From contig JACRGN010000074.1 of NCBI GenBank assembly GCA_016234205.1, positions 1 to 9,687 of the forward strand: 9,687 nt of DNA, read 5' to 3'. This DNA comes from Nitrospinota bacterium. GTDB lineage: Bacteria > Nitrospinota > Nitrospinia > UBA9942. The translations under genes were made by a program, and so were the position numbers. Under the pieces are notes generated by a model, which made no database searches, was not told the DNA's origin, and saw only the letters and a list, made by a program, of their open reading frames with translations. Shown here one piece after another: positions 1-6,273 of the stretch. Positions within the stretch are counted from its first letter, which is position 1. Every line of letters begins with the position of its first letter.

Positions 1-22
1 AAAAAAAAATATAAAACCATTA

Positions 23-242
23 GAACACGAATTACACGAATATACGAATGGCACGAATAAAGGCATATTGTGCTGCCTTGCTAATTTGAGGTATAGGAAA
101 TTCAAACCGAGATTCTTCGGGCTTTGCCCTCAGAATGACAATCAACAGCAGGAGTGTCATTCTGACCCTGACCCTGAACAAAGTGAAGGGGAAGGGGAAG
201 AATCTAATTTATATAATTCGTCCCTTTGTGTCATTCGTGTTC
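23..242. repeat. Nested palindromic repeat at 5' end of the solute-binding gene
   Basis: The outer arms are 23-49 and 216-242. They begin with a perfect 10-bp inverted repeat (GAACACGAAT / ATTCGTGTTC) and match at 22 of 27 positions overall. The left arm is built of degenerate ACACGAAT-like units. Inside lies a second palindrome: GATTCTT (111-117) and CAGAATGAC (131-139) face GTCATTCTG (156-164) and AAGAATC (198-204). The inner module reappears inside the histidine kinase gene at 4256-4350. The element lies within the open frame of the solute-binding protein and ends just before the codons of its hydrophobic signal segment. No transposase is associated with it. Confidence 0.85.
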
Positions 243-1540
243 AAGTCTTTGTTCTTCTGCTTGCCATTGTTTTAATATTTTCCGGCTGTAAAAAGGAAGA
301 GGAAAAGAGCGAGATAGATTTGAAGAGGGAGCAGAGGGAAAGGGAATGGGCTGCATCTGGAGAGAAGGAGGCTATCCGGGATGATAAAGAGAAGGTGTCA
401 GCGGAGGTTAATTTTGAAAAGAGAACTGATGCTCAGATTTCTGCAGAGCCTCTTAGAAAAATGAAGGTAGGTGTATTGGGGGCTGAGACAGGTGAACTGT
501 CTGAATATGGTTTAAAAACACTTAAAGCTGTTCGGCTTGCGGTTGAGGAGGTAAATGCGGCAGGCGGCATAAATGGACAGCCTTTAGAACTTGTTAATTA
601 TGATACAGGCAGCACTATGAATGGCACCCTTAGTGCGGTTGATAGCCTTGTAGAGAAGGAGAAGGTGGCAGCTATTATCGGCAGTGCTACAAATGAGGTT
701 ACATTCGCTGCAACTAAGAAATTGAATGACAGGCAGACTATCCTCATCTCTGCCGGAACGAGGAGGAGGTTAGGTGATACAGGCCCGTATATGTTCAGGA
801 CTACACTCTCTGACGATATTGCTGTTGATGAGCTTGTTGATTATTGCATTAATAAGCTCGGCATAAAAAAGTTTGCATTATTATCATCTATGAGCAACGA
901 TTATTCAATAACCCTTACAGCGCTTTTTAAGAGATTTATATTGAATAAAGGAGGTGAGATGGTAGAAGATTGCTTTCTTTGGTCTGAGACTACTGCAAAC
1001 ATCTCTAAAGAAGAATGCAGCATAGAATCCCAGATTGGAAAAATAAAATCAAAATCTCCTGATGCAGTTGTTTATACTGGTGACCCGGTAGAAGGGGTGA
1101 AGATAGCAAAAGAGATGAGAAGGCAGGGCATAAAGGCACCTTTGATAGGGGGGGAGGACCTTTACATTGATAATTTTCTTAAAGATGGCAAGGATGCTGT
1201 TCTTGGAACAATAGTTTATTCAGGTTTCTACGGCAATTCCAATTCGCCGCAAACTAAAAAATTTGTTGATTCTTACAGGAAAAAAACAGGGGAAAGTCCT
1301 GACAGGATTGCAGCTCTTGGTTATGAGGCATTGATGATGGTGGCTGAGGCATTGAAGAAGACAAAATCCATGAGGCCGACACATATAAGAGATTCGCTGT
1401 CAGGCATAAGAGATTTTAAGGGTGTAACCGGTGCAGTAAGTTTTACAGATAAGAGAGAGGCGAAGAAACATGCATATATACTTAAGGCTGAAAAGGAAGG
1501 AGAAAAGGTTAGGTTTAATTTAATAGGAGGTGAGGGATAA
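68..1540 (+). CDS. Periplasmic solute-binding lipoprotein, branched-chain amino acid receptor type (Peripla_BP_6-like)
   Basis: This is a type I periplasmic binding protein resembling LivJ/LivK receptors, which bind amino acids or related small molecules outside the inner membrane. Numbered from the TTG at 68 (490 aa), a hydrophobic run at about 58-72 ends in the lipobox FSGC with Cys74, predicting lipid anchoring. A charged linker (75-130) precedes the binding domain (about 131-488), which shows the family pattern KVGVLGAETG, AVEEVNAAGGING, VAAIIGSATN and LIGGEDLYI. The start is doubtful. Residues 1-59 are almost entirely encoded by a nested palindromic repeat, and no ATG, GTG or other TTG occurs in frame between 68 and the lipobox, so the native start may have been lost or the TTG is used (AAAGG lies upstream). 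No transporter permease is nearby. The downstream histidine kinase suggests a sensory rather than transport role (inference). Confidence 0.85.
   Translation: MCCLANLRYRKFKPRFFGLCPQNDNQQQECHSDPDPEQSEGEGEESNLYNSSLCVIRVQVFVLLLAIVLIFSGCKKEEEKSEIDLKREQREREWAASGEKEAIRDDKEKVSAEVNFEKRTDAQISAEPLRKMKVGVLGAETGELSEYGLKTLKAVRLAVEEVNAAGGINGQPLELVNYDTGSTMNGTLSAVDSLVEKEKVAAIIGSATNEVTFAATKKLNDRQTILISAGTRRRLGDTGPYMFRTTLSDDIAVDELVDYCINKLGIKKFALLSSMSNDYSITLTALFKRFILNKGGEMVEDCFLWSETTANISKEECSIESQIGKIKSKSPDAVVYTGDPVEGVKIAKEMRRQGIKAPLIGGEDLYIDNFLKDGKDAVLGTIVYSGFYGNSNSPQTKKFVDSYRKKTGESPDRIAALGYEALMMVAEALKKTKSMRPTHIRDSLSGIRDFKGVTGAVSFTDKREAKKHAYILKAEKEGEKVRFNLIGGEG
1525..1530 (+). promoter_or_regulatory. Shine-Dalgarno sequence of the SUMF-like gene
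   Basis: AGGAGG lies inside the last codons of the solute-binding gene, 9 bases before the ATG at 1540. The stop and start codons overlap as TAATG, so the two genes are probably translationally coupled. The site fixes the start of the second gene. Confidence 0.8.
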
Positions 1541-2481
1541 TGAAAAACAAGATACAAGATACAAGATACAAGATGCAAGAAATGAGAGGCAAGATAAGAG
1601 GTTTGAGGTTTTTCTTGCTTCTTACTTCTTACTTCTTACTTCTGTCTTCTGTCTTTTTTCTCCCCTCAGTTTATTCTCACGGGGGGCATGGTGGCGGAGG
1701 AGATAAGTCAAGTGATGTGGAGAGTATGGTTTATATACCCGAAGGAGAATTTATAATGGGGAGTAATGAGGATGAGCTAATGGAAATAAAGAAGATTTAT
1801 GGAAAGAGAGGCGGAATTGAAGGTTATTTATTTGAAAAGGAAAAACCAAAAAGGAGAGTCTTTGTTAAATCCTTCTATATTGATAAATACGAAGTAACAA
1901 ATGTCCAGTATAAAAAATTTATTGATGCTACAGGACATCCTGCACCGAGCGGATGGAATAACGGCAAGTATCAGCCGGGAAAGGCTAATAACCCTGTCCT
2001 TTATGTGAGCTGGTATGATGCTAAGGCATACGCAAAATGGGCAGGAAAAAGGCTCCCGACTGAGGAGGAATGGGAGAAGGCCGCAAGAGGGACTGACGGA
2101 AGGATTTATCCATGGGGGAATAAATATGACCCCGCACTTACCAGTACAGCAGAATCTGTCATGGAAAATATTGAGGAAGGAATTTGTAGTGTGACTACAG
2201 GTAACCCTGTTGGGACTGCTAAGGGGGATGTGAGCCCATACGGTGTCCATGACATGGGCGGCAATGTGAGAGAGTGGACAGACAGCTCATTTATAGCTGA
2301 AAGAGAAGAAAAGGTGGTAAAGGGAGGCTCATGGGTTGACCTTTCACCGAAGGCGCGAAGCTCAAGCAGGGATGGTGTTAATCCAAAAAGTGTTAGCCAT
2401 ATAATAGGATTCAGGTGTGTGAGGGATTATGAAATGACCGCCACAAACAGTGTTAGTGACAGTGTCAGAGAGCAGAGTTAG
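1540..2481 (+). CDS. Secreted SUMF/FGE-like (formylglycine-generating enzyme family) domain protein, probably non-catalytic
   Basis: This 313-aa protein has a long basic N-terminus (1-23), a hydrophobic stretch (24-44), a likely signal-peptidase site near VYS-HGG, and a His/Gly-rich start to the mature protein. Residues 62-296 form a sulfatase-modifying-factor domain with the family signatures MVYIPEGEFIMGS, SWYDAKAYAKWAGKRLP, EEEWEKAARG, YPWG, DMGGNVREWT, KGGSW and GFRCVRD. Genuine FGEs carry a pair of cysteines just after the GGSW motif. Here that stretch (about 262-280) contains none, so sulfatase activation is unlikely and a ligand- or carbohydrate-related structural role is more plausible. 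The gene overlaps the solute-binding gene by one base and is probably co-transcribed. Its signal peptide is encoded by two 7-bp tandem repeat arrays, and its last residues (about 301-311) by one arm of an inverted repeat. Confidence 0.85.
   Translation: MKNKIQDTRYKMQEMRGKIRGLRFFLLLTSYFLLLSSVFFLPSVYSHGGHGGGGDKSSDVESMVYIPEGEFIMGSNEDELMEIKKIYGKRGGIEGYLFEKEKPKRRVFVKSFYIDKYEVTNVQYKKFIDATGHPAPSGWNNGKYQPGKANNPVLYVSWYDAKAYAKWAGKRLPTEEEWEKAARGTDGRIYPWGNKYDPALTSTAESVMENIEEGICSVTTGNPVGTAKGDVSPYGVHDMGGNVREWTDSSFIAEREEKVVKGGSWVDLSPKARSSSRDGVNPKSVSHIIGFRCVRDYEMTATNSVSDSVREQS
1548..1582 (+). repeat. Heptamer tandem array CAAGATA, directly after the start codon
   Basis: Three perfect copies of CAAGATA (1548-1554, 1555-1561, 1562-1568) are followed by CAAGATG (1569-1575) and a degraded copy CAAGAAA (1576-1582). 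The array begins in codon 3 of the SUMF-like gene and encodes its basic N-region. Because the unit is 7 bases, gain or loss of one copy would shift the reading frame. Confidence 0.9.
1614..1655 (+). repeat. Heptamer tandem array CTTACTT/CTGTCTT encoding the signal-peptide core
   Basis: Six consecutive heptamers are present: CTTGCTT, CTTACTT three times, and CTGTCTT twice. They encode the hydrophobic core of the signal peptide (around LLLTSYFLLLSSVF). On the reverse complement the units read AAGTAAG or AAGACAG, loosely complementary to the CAAGATA array 30 bases upstream, so the pair may be the two arms of one degenerate palindrome. Confidence 0.88.
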
Positions 2482-2540
2482 AGACCGGCAATTGGTAATT
2501 TAAAGATTATGCTAACCACTGACACTGACACTAATCACTG
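2448..2540. repeat. Inverted repeat spanning the SUMF gene end and the kinase start
   Basis: The left arm (2448-2470, starting CAGTGTTAGTGACAGTG) and right arm (2517-2540, ending CACTAATCACTG) are reverse complements apart from one gap and two mismatches, with a 46-base loop. Both arms are built of degenerate hexamers (AGTGTT/AGTGAC/AGTGTC against CACTGA/CACTGA/CACTAA). The left arm encodes the C-terminus of the SUMF-like protein. The right arm ends four bases before the kinase ATG, where a ribosome binding site would normally be. No T-run follows, so a terminator role is not supported. Confidence 0.85.
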
Positions 2541-2544
2541 AATT

Positions 2545-4593
2545 ATGAAAATCAATTTCCTCTCACGAATCCAGAACAAGATATTCCTTTCCCTGATGTT
2601 AGCAGCAATCCTGCCCATCGGATACTTTGGTTACAACAGCATAAAATCCACAAGAAATTCCCTGATAGATGATACTGTAAGGAAGATGTATCTGAATGTA
2701 TTTTCCATGGGCAAGGATATGGAGAATCATTTAAAAAATGCGAAAGGCGACCTCCTTTATCTGAAATCTTCAGCACCGCTGGAGTATCTTCTGGACGCTA
2801 TGGAGTTTAATGACATTGCCTCTTTTACATACTGGAGAACCCTTCTGGAGAAGGAATTCTCCAATCTTATAGAGCAGAAGAATGTCTATTTACAGGCAGG
2901 TTTTTTGTCGCGGGATGGGGACGAGATTGTTCTTGTGGTATATGACATGAACCGCCCGATTATACTCCCGTGGAAGAGCCTGCATAACCAGAGGGAGAGC
3001 GGGTATTTCAGGATGGCAGTAGAGTTATCTAACGGTGAGATTGCCTCTTTGCCTTTAAGGAGTTATGTGGTCAAGGGCTTAAACCTTTCAAATATTGCAC
3101 TGATGCGTTATATTACTCCTGTATATAACAGGAATGGGAAATGGATGGGGATGATATATATAGATGTGATGGGAAAGCATATCTACAATACTGTGAAAAT
3201 GTCTATAATGGACAGGGCATTCAAGGTTTTCCTTGTCAACAATAAAGGTTTTTATTTCTTCAATCCCGAATGGGAGAATGAGGAGAATCTGCTGACTGCG
3301 AGTGATACACCAGAAAATATAGGCGAGGTATATTCCGGGGATGTTGTCTCCCAGATATTATCGGGGAAATCAGGCGTGATTATGGATGATGATAAGAATC
3401 TATTTGCATATATGCCTGTTTTTCCAACCGAGATGGACAAAAGTTTTTATTATACGATTATTCAGATGTATCCCAAGAATCTTATCTCGGGAGGGGCTAA
3501 TGATTTTGAGAAGCTATTTTTAATTACCGTCCTTTCAGCAATATTGCTGACTGTGCTTATGGGGATTATCATTTCAAAGATGCTTACAAATCCTCTCTCA
3601 AGACTCAAGAGGGGAGTTCAGTTGATTGGCAAAGGCAATTTAGACTATAGATTGGATATTAAAAGTGGAGATGAGGTTGAAGATGTAGCCGTTGAATTTA
3701 ATAATATGGCAGAGAAGCTTAAAAAATATAGCCGCACTCTTGAGGATAAGGTGGAGGAGAAGACAAAGAAGATGGAGGATTACGAAAAACAGTTGATTCA
3801 CTCCGAGAAGATGGCATCACTCGGACTGCTTGCAGCGGGAGTTGCACATGAAATAAATAATCCGATAGGAATCATAGTCAACAGGATAGAGTGTTTAAAG
3901 ATGGAAAATAAGAATGGTGATATTCCGGAAAAGATTGTTAAGGATCTGGATACAATGATGCATCATGCCATGAGGGTCTCAAAGATAACAGGAAATCTTC
4001 TTTCATTCTCAAGGGAGTCATCGCATGAGTTTAAATCTCAGGATATAAATAAAATTTTAGAAAAGGTTTTGATGTTTGTAGAGGATTCTATAACTGCAAA
4101 GGGTATAACTATGGAGAAATATCTTGCCAAGAGATTGCCCCTGGTATTTGGCAGCAGCGGGGGGCTGGAGCAGGTATTTTTAAATATTGTCCATAATGCA
4201 ATGGATGCGACAAAGAAGGGCGGGATGATAAAGGTTGAGACAAAATATACAATAGGTCATTCTGAGGGCGAAGCCCGAAGCCCTGAACTTGATTCAGGGT
4301 CGAACGAAACACAAGATTCTTCCCCTTCGTTCACTCAGGGTCAGAATGACAAAAATAAAAACGGGGGATTTGTGAATGTTATCATTTCTGATACAGGTGA
4401 CGGAATACCTCATGAATATATAGAAAAGATATTTGACCCATTCTTTACTACAAAAGAGATTGGAAAGGGGACAGGTCTTGGCCTGTCTATAAGCTATGGT
4501 ATAGTCAAGGAGCATGGAGGTGAGATAAAGGTAGACAGCGAGGTATCAAAAGGAACTACCTTTACGGTATTGCTACCCGTCATGGCAGAGTAG
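2545..4593 (+). CDS. Membrane-bound sensor histidine kinase (sensor domain-HAMP-HisKA-HATPase)
   Basis: This 682-aa inner-membrane kinase autophosphorylates on a histidine and passes the phosphate to a response regulator. Order: TM1 about 13-32; extracytoplasmic sensor about 33-322 (Cache-like by size and position, not proven); TM2 about 323-347; HAMP about 348-400; coiled coil 396-418; HisKA with H435 in the H-box AHEINNP; ATPase domain with N-box NIVHNAMDA (N551), G1 DTGDG (616-620), F-box FDPFF (630-634) and G2 GKGTGLGL (640-647). All catalytic boxes are intact. Residues about 571-606, between the N-box and G1, are encoded by an in-frame palindromic repeat and are polar and low in complexity, looking like a surface-loop insertion. 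The ATG at 2545 has no visible Shine-Dalgarno, because a repeat arm ends just upstream. Gene order suggests it senses a signal with the upstream receptor (inference). Confidence 0.93.
   Translation: MKINFLSRIQNKIFLSLMLAAILPIGYFGYNSIKSTRNSLIDDTVRKMYLNVFSMGKDMENHLKNAKGDLLYLKSSAPLEYLLDAMEFNDIASFTYWRTLLEKEFSNLIEQKNVYLQAGFLSRDGDEIVLVVYDMNRPIILPWKSLHNQRESGYFRMAVELSNGEIASLPLRSYVVKGLNLSNIALMRYITPVYNRNGKWMGMIYIDVMGKHIYNTVKMSIMDRAFKVFLVNNKGFYFFNPEWENEENLLTASDTPENIGEVYSGDVVSQILSGKSGVIMDDDKNLFAYMPVFPTEMDKSFYYTIIQMYPKNLISGGANDFEKLFLITVLSAILLTVLMGIIISKMLTNPLSRLKRGVQLIGKGNLDYRLDIKSGDEVEDVAVEFNNMAEKLKKYSRTLEDKVEEKTKKMEDYEKQLIHSEKMASLGLLAAGVAHEINNPIGIIVNRIECLKMENKNGDIPEKIVKDLDTMMHHAMRVSKITGNLLSFSRESSHEFKSQDINKILEKVLMFVEDSITAKGITMEKYLAKRLPLVFGSSGGLEQVFLNIVHNAMDATKKGGMIKVETKYTIGHSEGEARSPELDSGSNETQDSSPSFTQGQNDKNKNGGFVNVIISDTGDGIPHEYIEKIFDPFFTTKEIGKGTGLGLSISYGIVKEHGGEIKVDSEVSKGTTFTVLLPVMAE
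4256..4350. repeat. In-frame palindromic repeat inside the kinase ATPase domain
   Basis: The terminal arms are a perfect 10-bp inverted repeat, GTCATTCTGA (4256-4265) and TCAGAATGAC (4341-4350). Inside are two further perfect hairpins: GGGC/GCCC at 4266-4276, and CCCTGAA/TTCAGGG at 4281-4299. GATTCTTCCCCTTC follows near 4315. The same GTCATTCTG and GATTCTTC modules form the inner palindrome at 111-204. The element is read through in frame, adding about 32-36 polar residues to the kinase. Confidence 0.88.
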
Positions 4594-4612
4594 ACTTTTT
4601 ATAATTAAAATT

Positions 4613-4744
4613 TTAGCCACAGACTTTCACTGACCTATAAAATAGAAGTTAAGAGGTTGGGAAGATGAGAAGATAAGTTTCTTAACCTCTTATCTTCTTA
4701 ACTTCTCAGCTTCTTTGTTTCAGTCTGTGTAAATCTGTGGCAAA
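4613..4744. repeat. TAGCCAC-type palindromic element with an inner palindrome, between convergent genes
   Basis: The outer termini are TTAGCCAC (4613-4620) and GTGGCAAA (4737-4744), one mismatch from a perfect pair. The outer arms (CACAGACTTTCACTGAC; CAGTCTGTGTAAATCTGTG) match those of the element at 9447-9514 in the opposite orientation. Unlike that copy, the centre holds a second imperfect palindrome (4644-4677 against 4681-4716) with degenerate octamers such as CTTAACCT, CTTATCTT and CTTAACTT. A 10-bp perfect stem is AGAAGATAAG (4668-4677) with CTTATCTTCT (4689-4698). Lying between convergent stop codons, it could act as a bidirectional terminator (inference). Confidence 0.85.
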
Positions 4745-4750
4745 AAGGAT

Positions 4751-5227
4751 TTATTTTCCTGAATCATTAATAGCCCTCAAAAATTCGGCAATATTGAGTG
4801 GTTTAGAAAACCACCTTGCCCCTGTTTCTTGTATAAACTTTTCTGTGGTGGGTTCCATATCGCCCGTGACGAATATAACCCTCCCTTTCATAGATGGGGT
4901 CATATTGACAAGTTCCCTGTAAAACTCTATCCCATCCATTACAGGCATATTGATATCGCTTATTATCAGGTCGTATTGGGCACTCTCTATCATCTTTAAT
5001 CCCTCAAGACCATTTGCGGCTGTCTTGACTTCATAGCCATAGACGGTCAGTATATTTACTATAAGTGCAAGGATAGAAGTATCATCATCAATTGCGAGTA
5101 TGGTTCTTTTCATCTTTCTTTCCTCCTTATAAAAGACAAAACCGCAGTATTGGCATGGGGGTGGTTCATGATGGCTTGCTGTATATGAAGGCTTCTTACA
5201 TTCGGGGCATATCACTTCTTCTGCCAT
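4751..5227 (-). CDS. Zinc-ribbon plus receiver-domain response regulator (no output domain)
   Basis: This 158-aa protein begins with a short zinc ribbon: two CxxC knuckles, CPEC (7-10) and CQYC (25-28), that probably bind one zinc. A single CheY-like receiver follows (about 39-155). Phosphorylation residues are visible: the acidic cluster IDDD (46-49), the acceptor Asp in ISDINMP, the conserved Thr in FVTGD, and the Lys in FSKPL. There is no DNA-binding output, so it should act by protein contact like other stand-alone receivers. The start at 5227 has AAGGAGG five bases upstream. An equally strong AAGGAGG lies inside the gene, eight bases before Met39, so a receiver-only protein may also be made. 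It follows the winged-helix-like gene by 27 bases, probably as one transcript. The convergent kinase is a possible but unproven partner. Confidence 0.9.
   Translation of the reverse strand: MAEEVICPECKKPSYTASHHEPPPCQYCGFVFYKEERKMKRTILAIDDDTSILALIVNILTVYGYEVKTAANGLEGLKMIESAQYDLIISDINMPVMDGIEFYRELVNMTPSMKGRVIFVTGDMEPTTEKFIQETGARWFSKPLNIAEFLRAINDSGK
5111..5128 (-). promoter_or_regulatory. Internal ribosome binding site and second start codon within the zinc-ribbon regulator
   Basis: On the minus strand AAGGAGG (complement of 5122-5128) is followed after 8 bases by an in-frame ATG (5113-5111). Translation from here gives a 120-residue stand-alone receiver beginning MKRTILAIDDD, which is where ordinary CheY-like proteins begin. 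The site is encoded within the linker codons YKEERK, so chance from a Lys/Glu-rich linker is possible. Confidence 0.6.
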
Positions 5228-5254
5228 CTTAACCTCCTTCTCTATCTCTGTTTA

Positions 5255-5557
5255 TCATACGAAGACAGGCCTTTGTAGTCTGAATACCATTTCACCATCC
5301 TTACCACCGGTGCCATCTATAATCTCATCCAATATGGCAAGTCCATATCTTTCAAGAGAATTCATCATGGACTTTAGTTCAGCAGAATCAAGATTTTTCC
5401 CATTTGCCCTCTCTATCTGCTCAAGCTCAATTCTTTCAGGCGCATCTGTATCTGTAGAGTTTACAAGGAGCAGAATATATAATTTTAGCTCACTATTCTT
5501 TAGAAGGGAAAAATATTTTGAGGTGCTGAGTCCTCTTAGAAACCCTATTTTGTCCAT
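5255..5557 (-). CDS. Small winged-helix-like protein, function unknown
   Basis: About 100 residues from the ATG at 5557. I do not recognise a specific family. Residues about 15-75 look like a helix-rich winged-helix fold (KNSELKLYILLLVNS, then ELEQIERANGKNL, then ELKSMMNSLERYGLAIL). A short charged stretch (DEIIDGTGGKDGE) and a closing strand VFRLQRP resemble the wing. This suggests a small DNA-binding or dimerising regulator. The frame stays open to a GTG at 5587, but that adds ten residues (beginning MSWWLFN) encoded by a repeat end, so 5557 is preferred. Neither start has a visible Shine-Dalgarno. The gene is first in a two-gene unit with the zinc-ribbon response regulator, and a good promoter lies at 5707-5735 on the same strand. 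Confidence 0.65.
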   Translation of the reverse strand: MDKIGFLRGLSTSKYFSLLKNSELKLYILLLVNSTDTDAPERIELEQIERANGKNLDSAELKSMMNSLERYGLAILDEIIDGTGGKDGEMVFRLQRPVFV

Positions 5558-5572
5558 GTATAGGAAATTAAA

Positions 5573-5679
5573 TAGCCACCAAGACACAAAGGCGCAAAGA
5601 ACTTACCCCACCTTTTCCCTCCCCTTACAAAGGGGAGGGCGGGGGAGGGGTTATCTTTGTGTCTTAGAGTCTTTGAGGC
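5573..5679. repeat. TAGCCAC-type nested palindromic repeat in the leader of the winged-helix gene
   Basis: The outer arms 5575-5602 and 5652-5679 match at 20 of 28 positions without gaps. Within them AAGACACAAAG (5581-5591) and CTTTGTGTCTT (5655-5665) pair perfectly in a shifted register. The inner palindrome is a strong hairpin: CCCTCCCCTT (5617-5626), loop ACA, AAGGGGAGGG (5630-5639), flanked by further C-rich and G-rich runs. The left terminus TAGCCAC (5573-5579) matches the termini at 4614 and 9448. The element lies in the predicted 5' leader of the minus-strand transcript, where the hairpin could affect expression. Confidence 0.85.
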
Positions 5680-5683
5680 AGGT

Positions 5684-5720
5684 ATTTGTCCATATTATTA
5701 TTGGTTAAAATAGGACAAAT
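5684..5720. promoter_or_regulatory. Candidate operator: inverted repeat ATTTGTCC / GGACAAAT
   Basis: There is a perfect 8-bp inverted repeat, ATTTGTCC (5684-5691) and GGACAAAT (5713-5720), with 21 bases between the arms. One arm fills the part of the minus-strand promoter spacer next to its -10 box, and the other lies just past the predicted start point. The same half-site occurs in the 15-bp palindrome at 6293-6307 downstream of the XRE gene. The neighbouring XRE regulator is the natural candidate binder (inference). Confidence 0.5.
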
Positions 5721-5735
5721 ATTCTATATTGTCAA
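5707..5735 (-). promoter_or_regulatory. Sigma-70-type promoter for the winged-helix/response-regulator unit
   Basis: On the minus strand a perfect -35 TTGACA (complement of 5730-5735) and a -10 TATTTT (complement of 5707-5712) are separated by exactly 17 bases. The predicted start point near 5700 gives a leader of about 140 bases that includes the nested repeat at 5573-5679. Confidence 0.65.
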
Positions 5736-5771
5736 GCAAAAAAGGATAATATTGTTTTACCTATCTTCTCA

Positions 5772-5800
5772 TTGACAATGAAATAGAAAAAGGATATTTT
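5772..5800 (+). promoter_or_regulatory. Sigma-70-type promoter for the XRE regulator gene
   Basis: A perfect -35 TTGACA (5772-5777) and a -10 TATTTT (5795-5800) are separated by 17 bases. Hexamers and spacing are identical to the divergent minus-strand promoter, and the two -35 boxes face away from each other 36 bases apart. The predicted start point near 5807 favours translation from the ATG at 5836 over the GTG at 5806. Confidence 0.65.
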
Positions 5801-5835
5801 GAATTGTGTTAAGAGCAGTTCCTGATGCAAAAGAA

Positions 5836-6273
5836 ATGATAAAAGAACAGATAGGGAAAAGGTTGCGGGATTTGAGGCAGAGGAAGGGGCTTACCCAGAA
5901 GGGCATGGCTAAAATGGCAGGAGTGGACTACACCTATATAGGGAAGATAGAACGGGGTGAACAACTCCCCTCCTTAAATGTTCTTATTAGATTTGCCGAG
6001 TGTCTTTCTTTGCCGCTTGACCGCTTCTTTATGGATGAAGCCACATGGAGATTGGTCAGCCTTGCACCAAAAGATGTTTATGAAAGTATGCAGAAAGAAA
6101 ATCTCTGGGAACTGTTAAGGTTATTGGAAGGGGTTCCAGAGGAGGATATCTCTCTCCTGACAGAGATAGTTCATGTATTGAAAAAACACAGGGAAATCAG
6201 TGTGACAAGGAAAGAGGGTCTGCCAATGGTGGCAGAATCACAGGCGGGATATAAAAAGAAGAATAAAAAATAA
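5836..6273 (+). CDS. XRE-family helix-turn-helix transcriptional regulator
   Basis: From the ATG at 5836 this is 145 aa. Residues about 5-60 form a Cro/C1-type HTH: IGKRLRDLRQRKGLTQ, then the turn and recognition helix MAKMAGVDYTYIGKIERG, then the closing helix of the fold PSLNVLIRFAECLSLPLDRFF. The remaining 80 residues are mostly helical and charged, without a recognised sensor or peptidase domain, ending in a Lys-rich tail. The frame is open to a GTG at 5806, but the predicted transcription start near 5807 and the typical beginning MIKEQIGKRL favour 5836. The Shine-Dalgarno is weak. It is divergent from the winged-helix/response-regulator pair and may control that pair and itself through ATTTGTC half-sites found on both sides of it (inference). 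Confidence 0.88.
   Translation: MIKEQIGKRLRDLRQRKGLTQKGMAKMAGVDYTYIGKIERGEQLPSLNVLIRFAECLSLPLDRFFMDEATWRLVSLAPKDVYESMQKENLWELLRLLEGVPEEDISLLTEIVHVLKKHREISVTRKEGLPMVAESQAGYKKKNKK

Noticed and set aside
1321..1578. Minus-strand open frame of 85 codons over the end of the solute-binding gene
   Set aside because: It lies antisense to a well-supported gene and its first residues come from the CAAGATA array. It has no promoter, ribosome binding site or recognisable domain.
1828..2250. Minus-strand open frame of 140 codons opposite the SUMF-like gene
   Set aside because: It is a shadow of a gene with clear family motifs, and its own translation shows no domain.
1540..2481. Active formylglycine-generating enzyme
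   Set aside because: The fold signatures are present, but the catalytic cysteine pair expected after GGSW is absent.
4594..4745. Confident Rho-independent terminator between the convergent genes
   Set aside because: The stems are long but AT-rich and imperfect, with no clear T-run next to a stem on either strand. It is kept only as a possibility in the repeat entry.
5310..5708. Plus-strand open frame of 132 codons across the winged-helix gene and the repeat
   Set aside because: Half is antisense to the minus-strand gene and the rest is repeat sequence. The minus-strand frame has a coherent helical pattern and a promoter.
5728..5779. Inverted repeat ATTGTCA / TGACAAT as a second operator
   Set aside because: Both arms coincide with the two divergent TTGACA -35 boxes, which already explain the symmetry.
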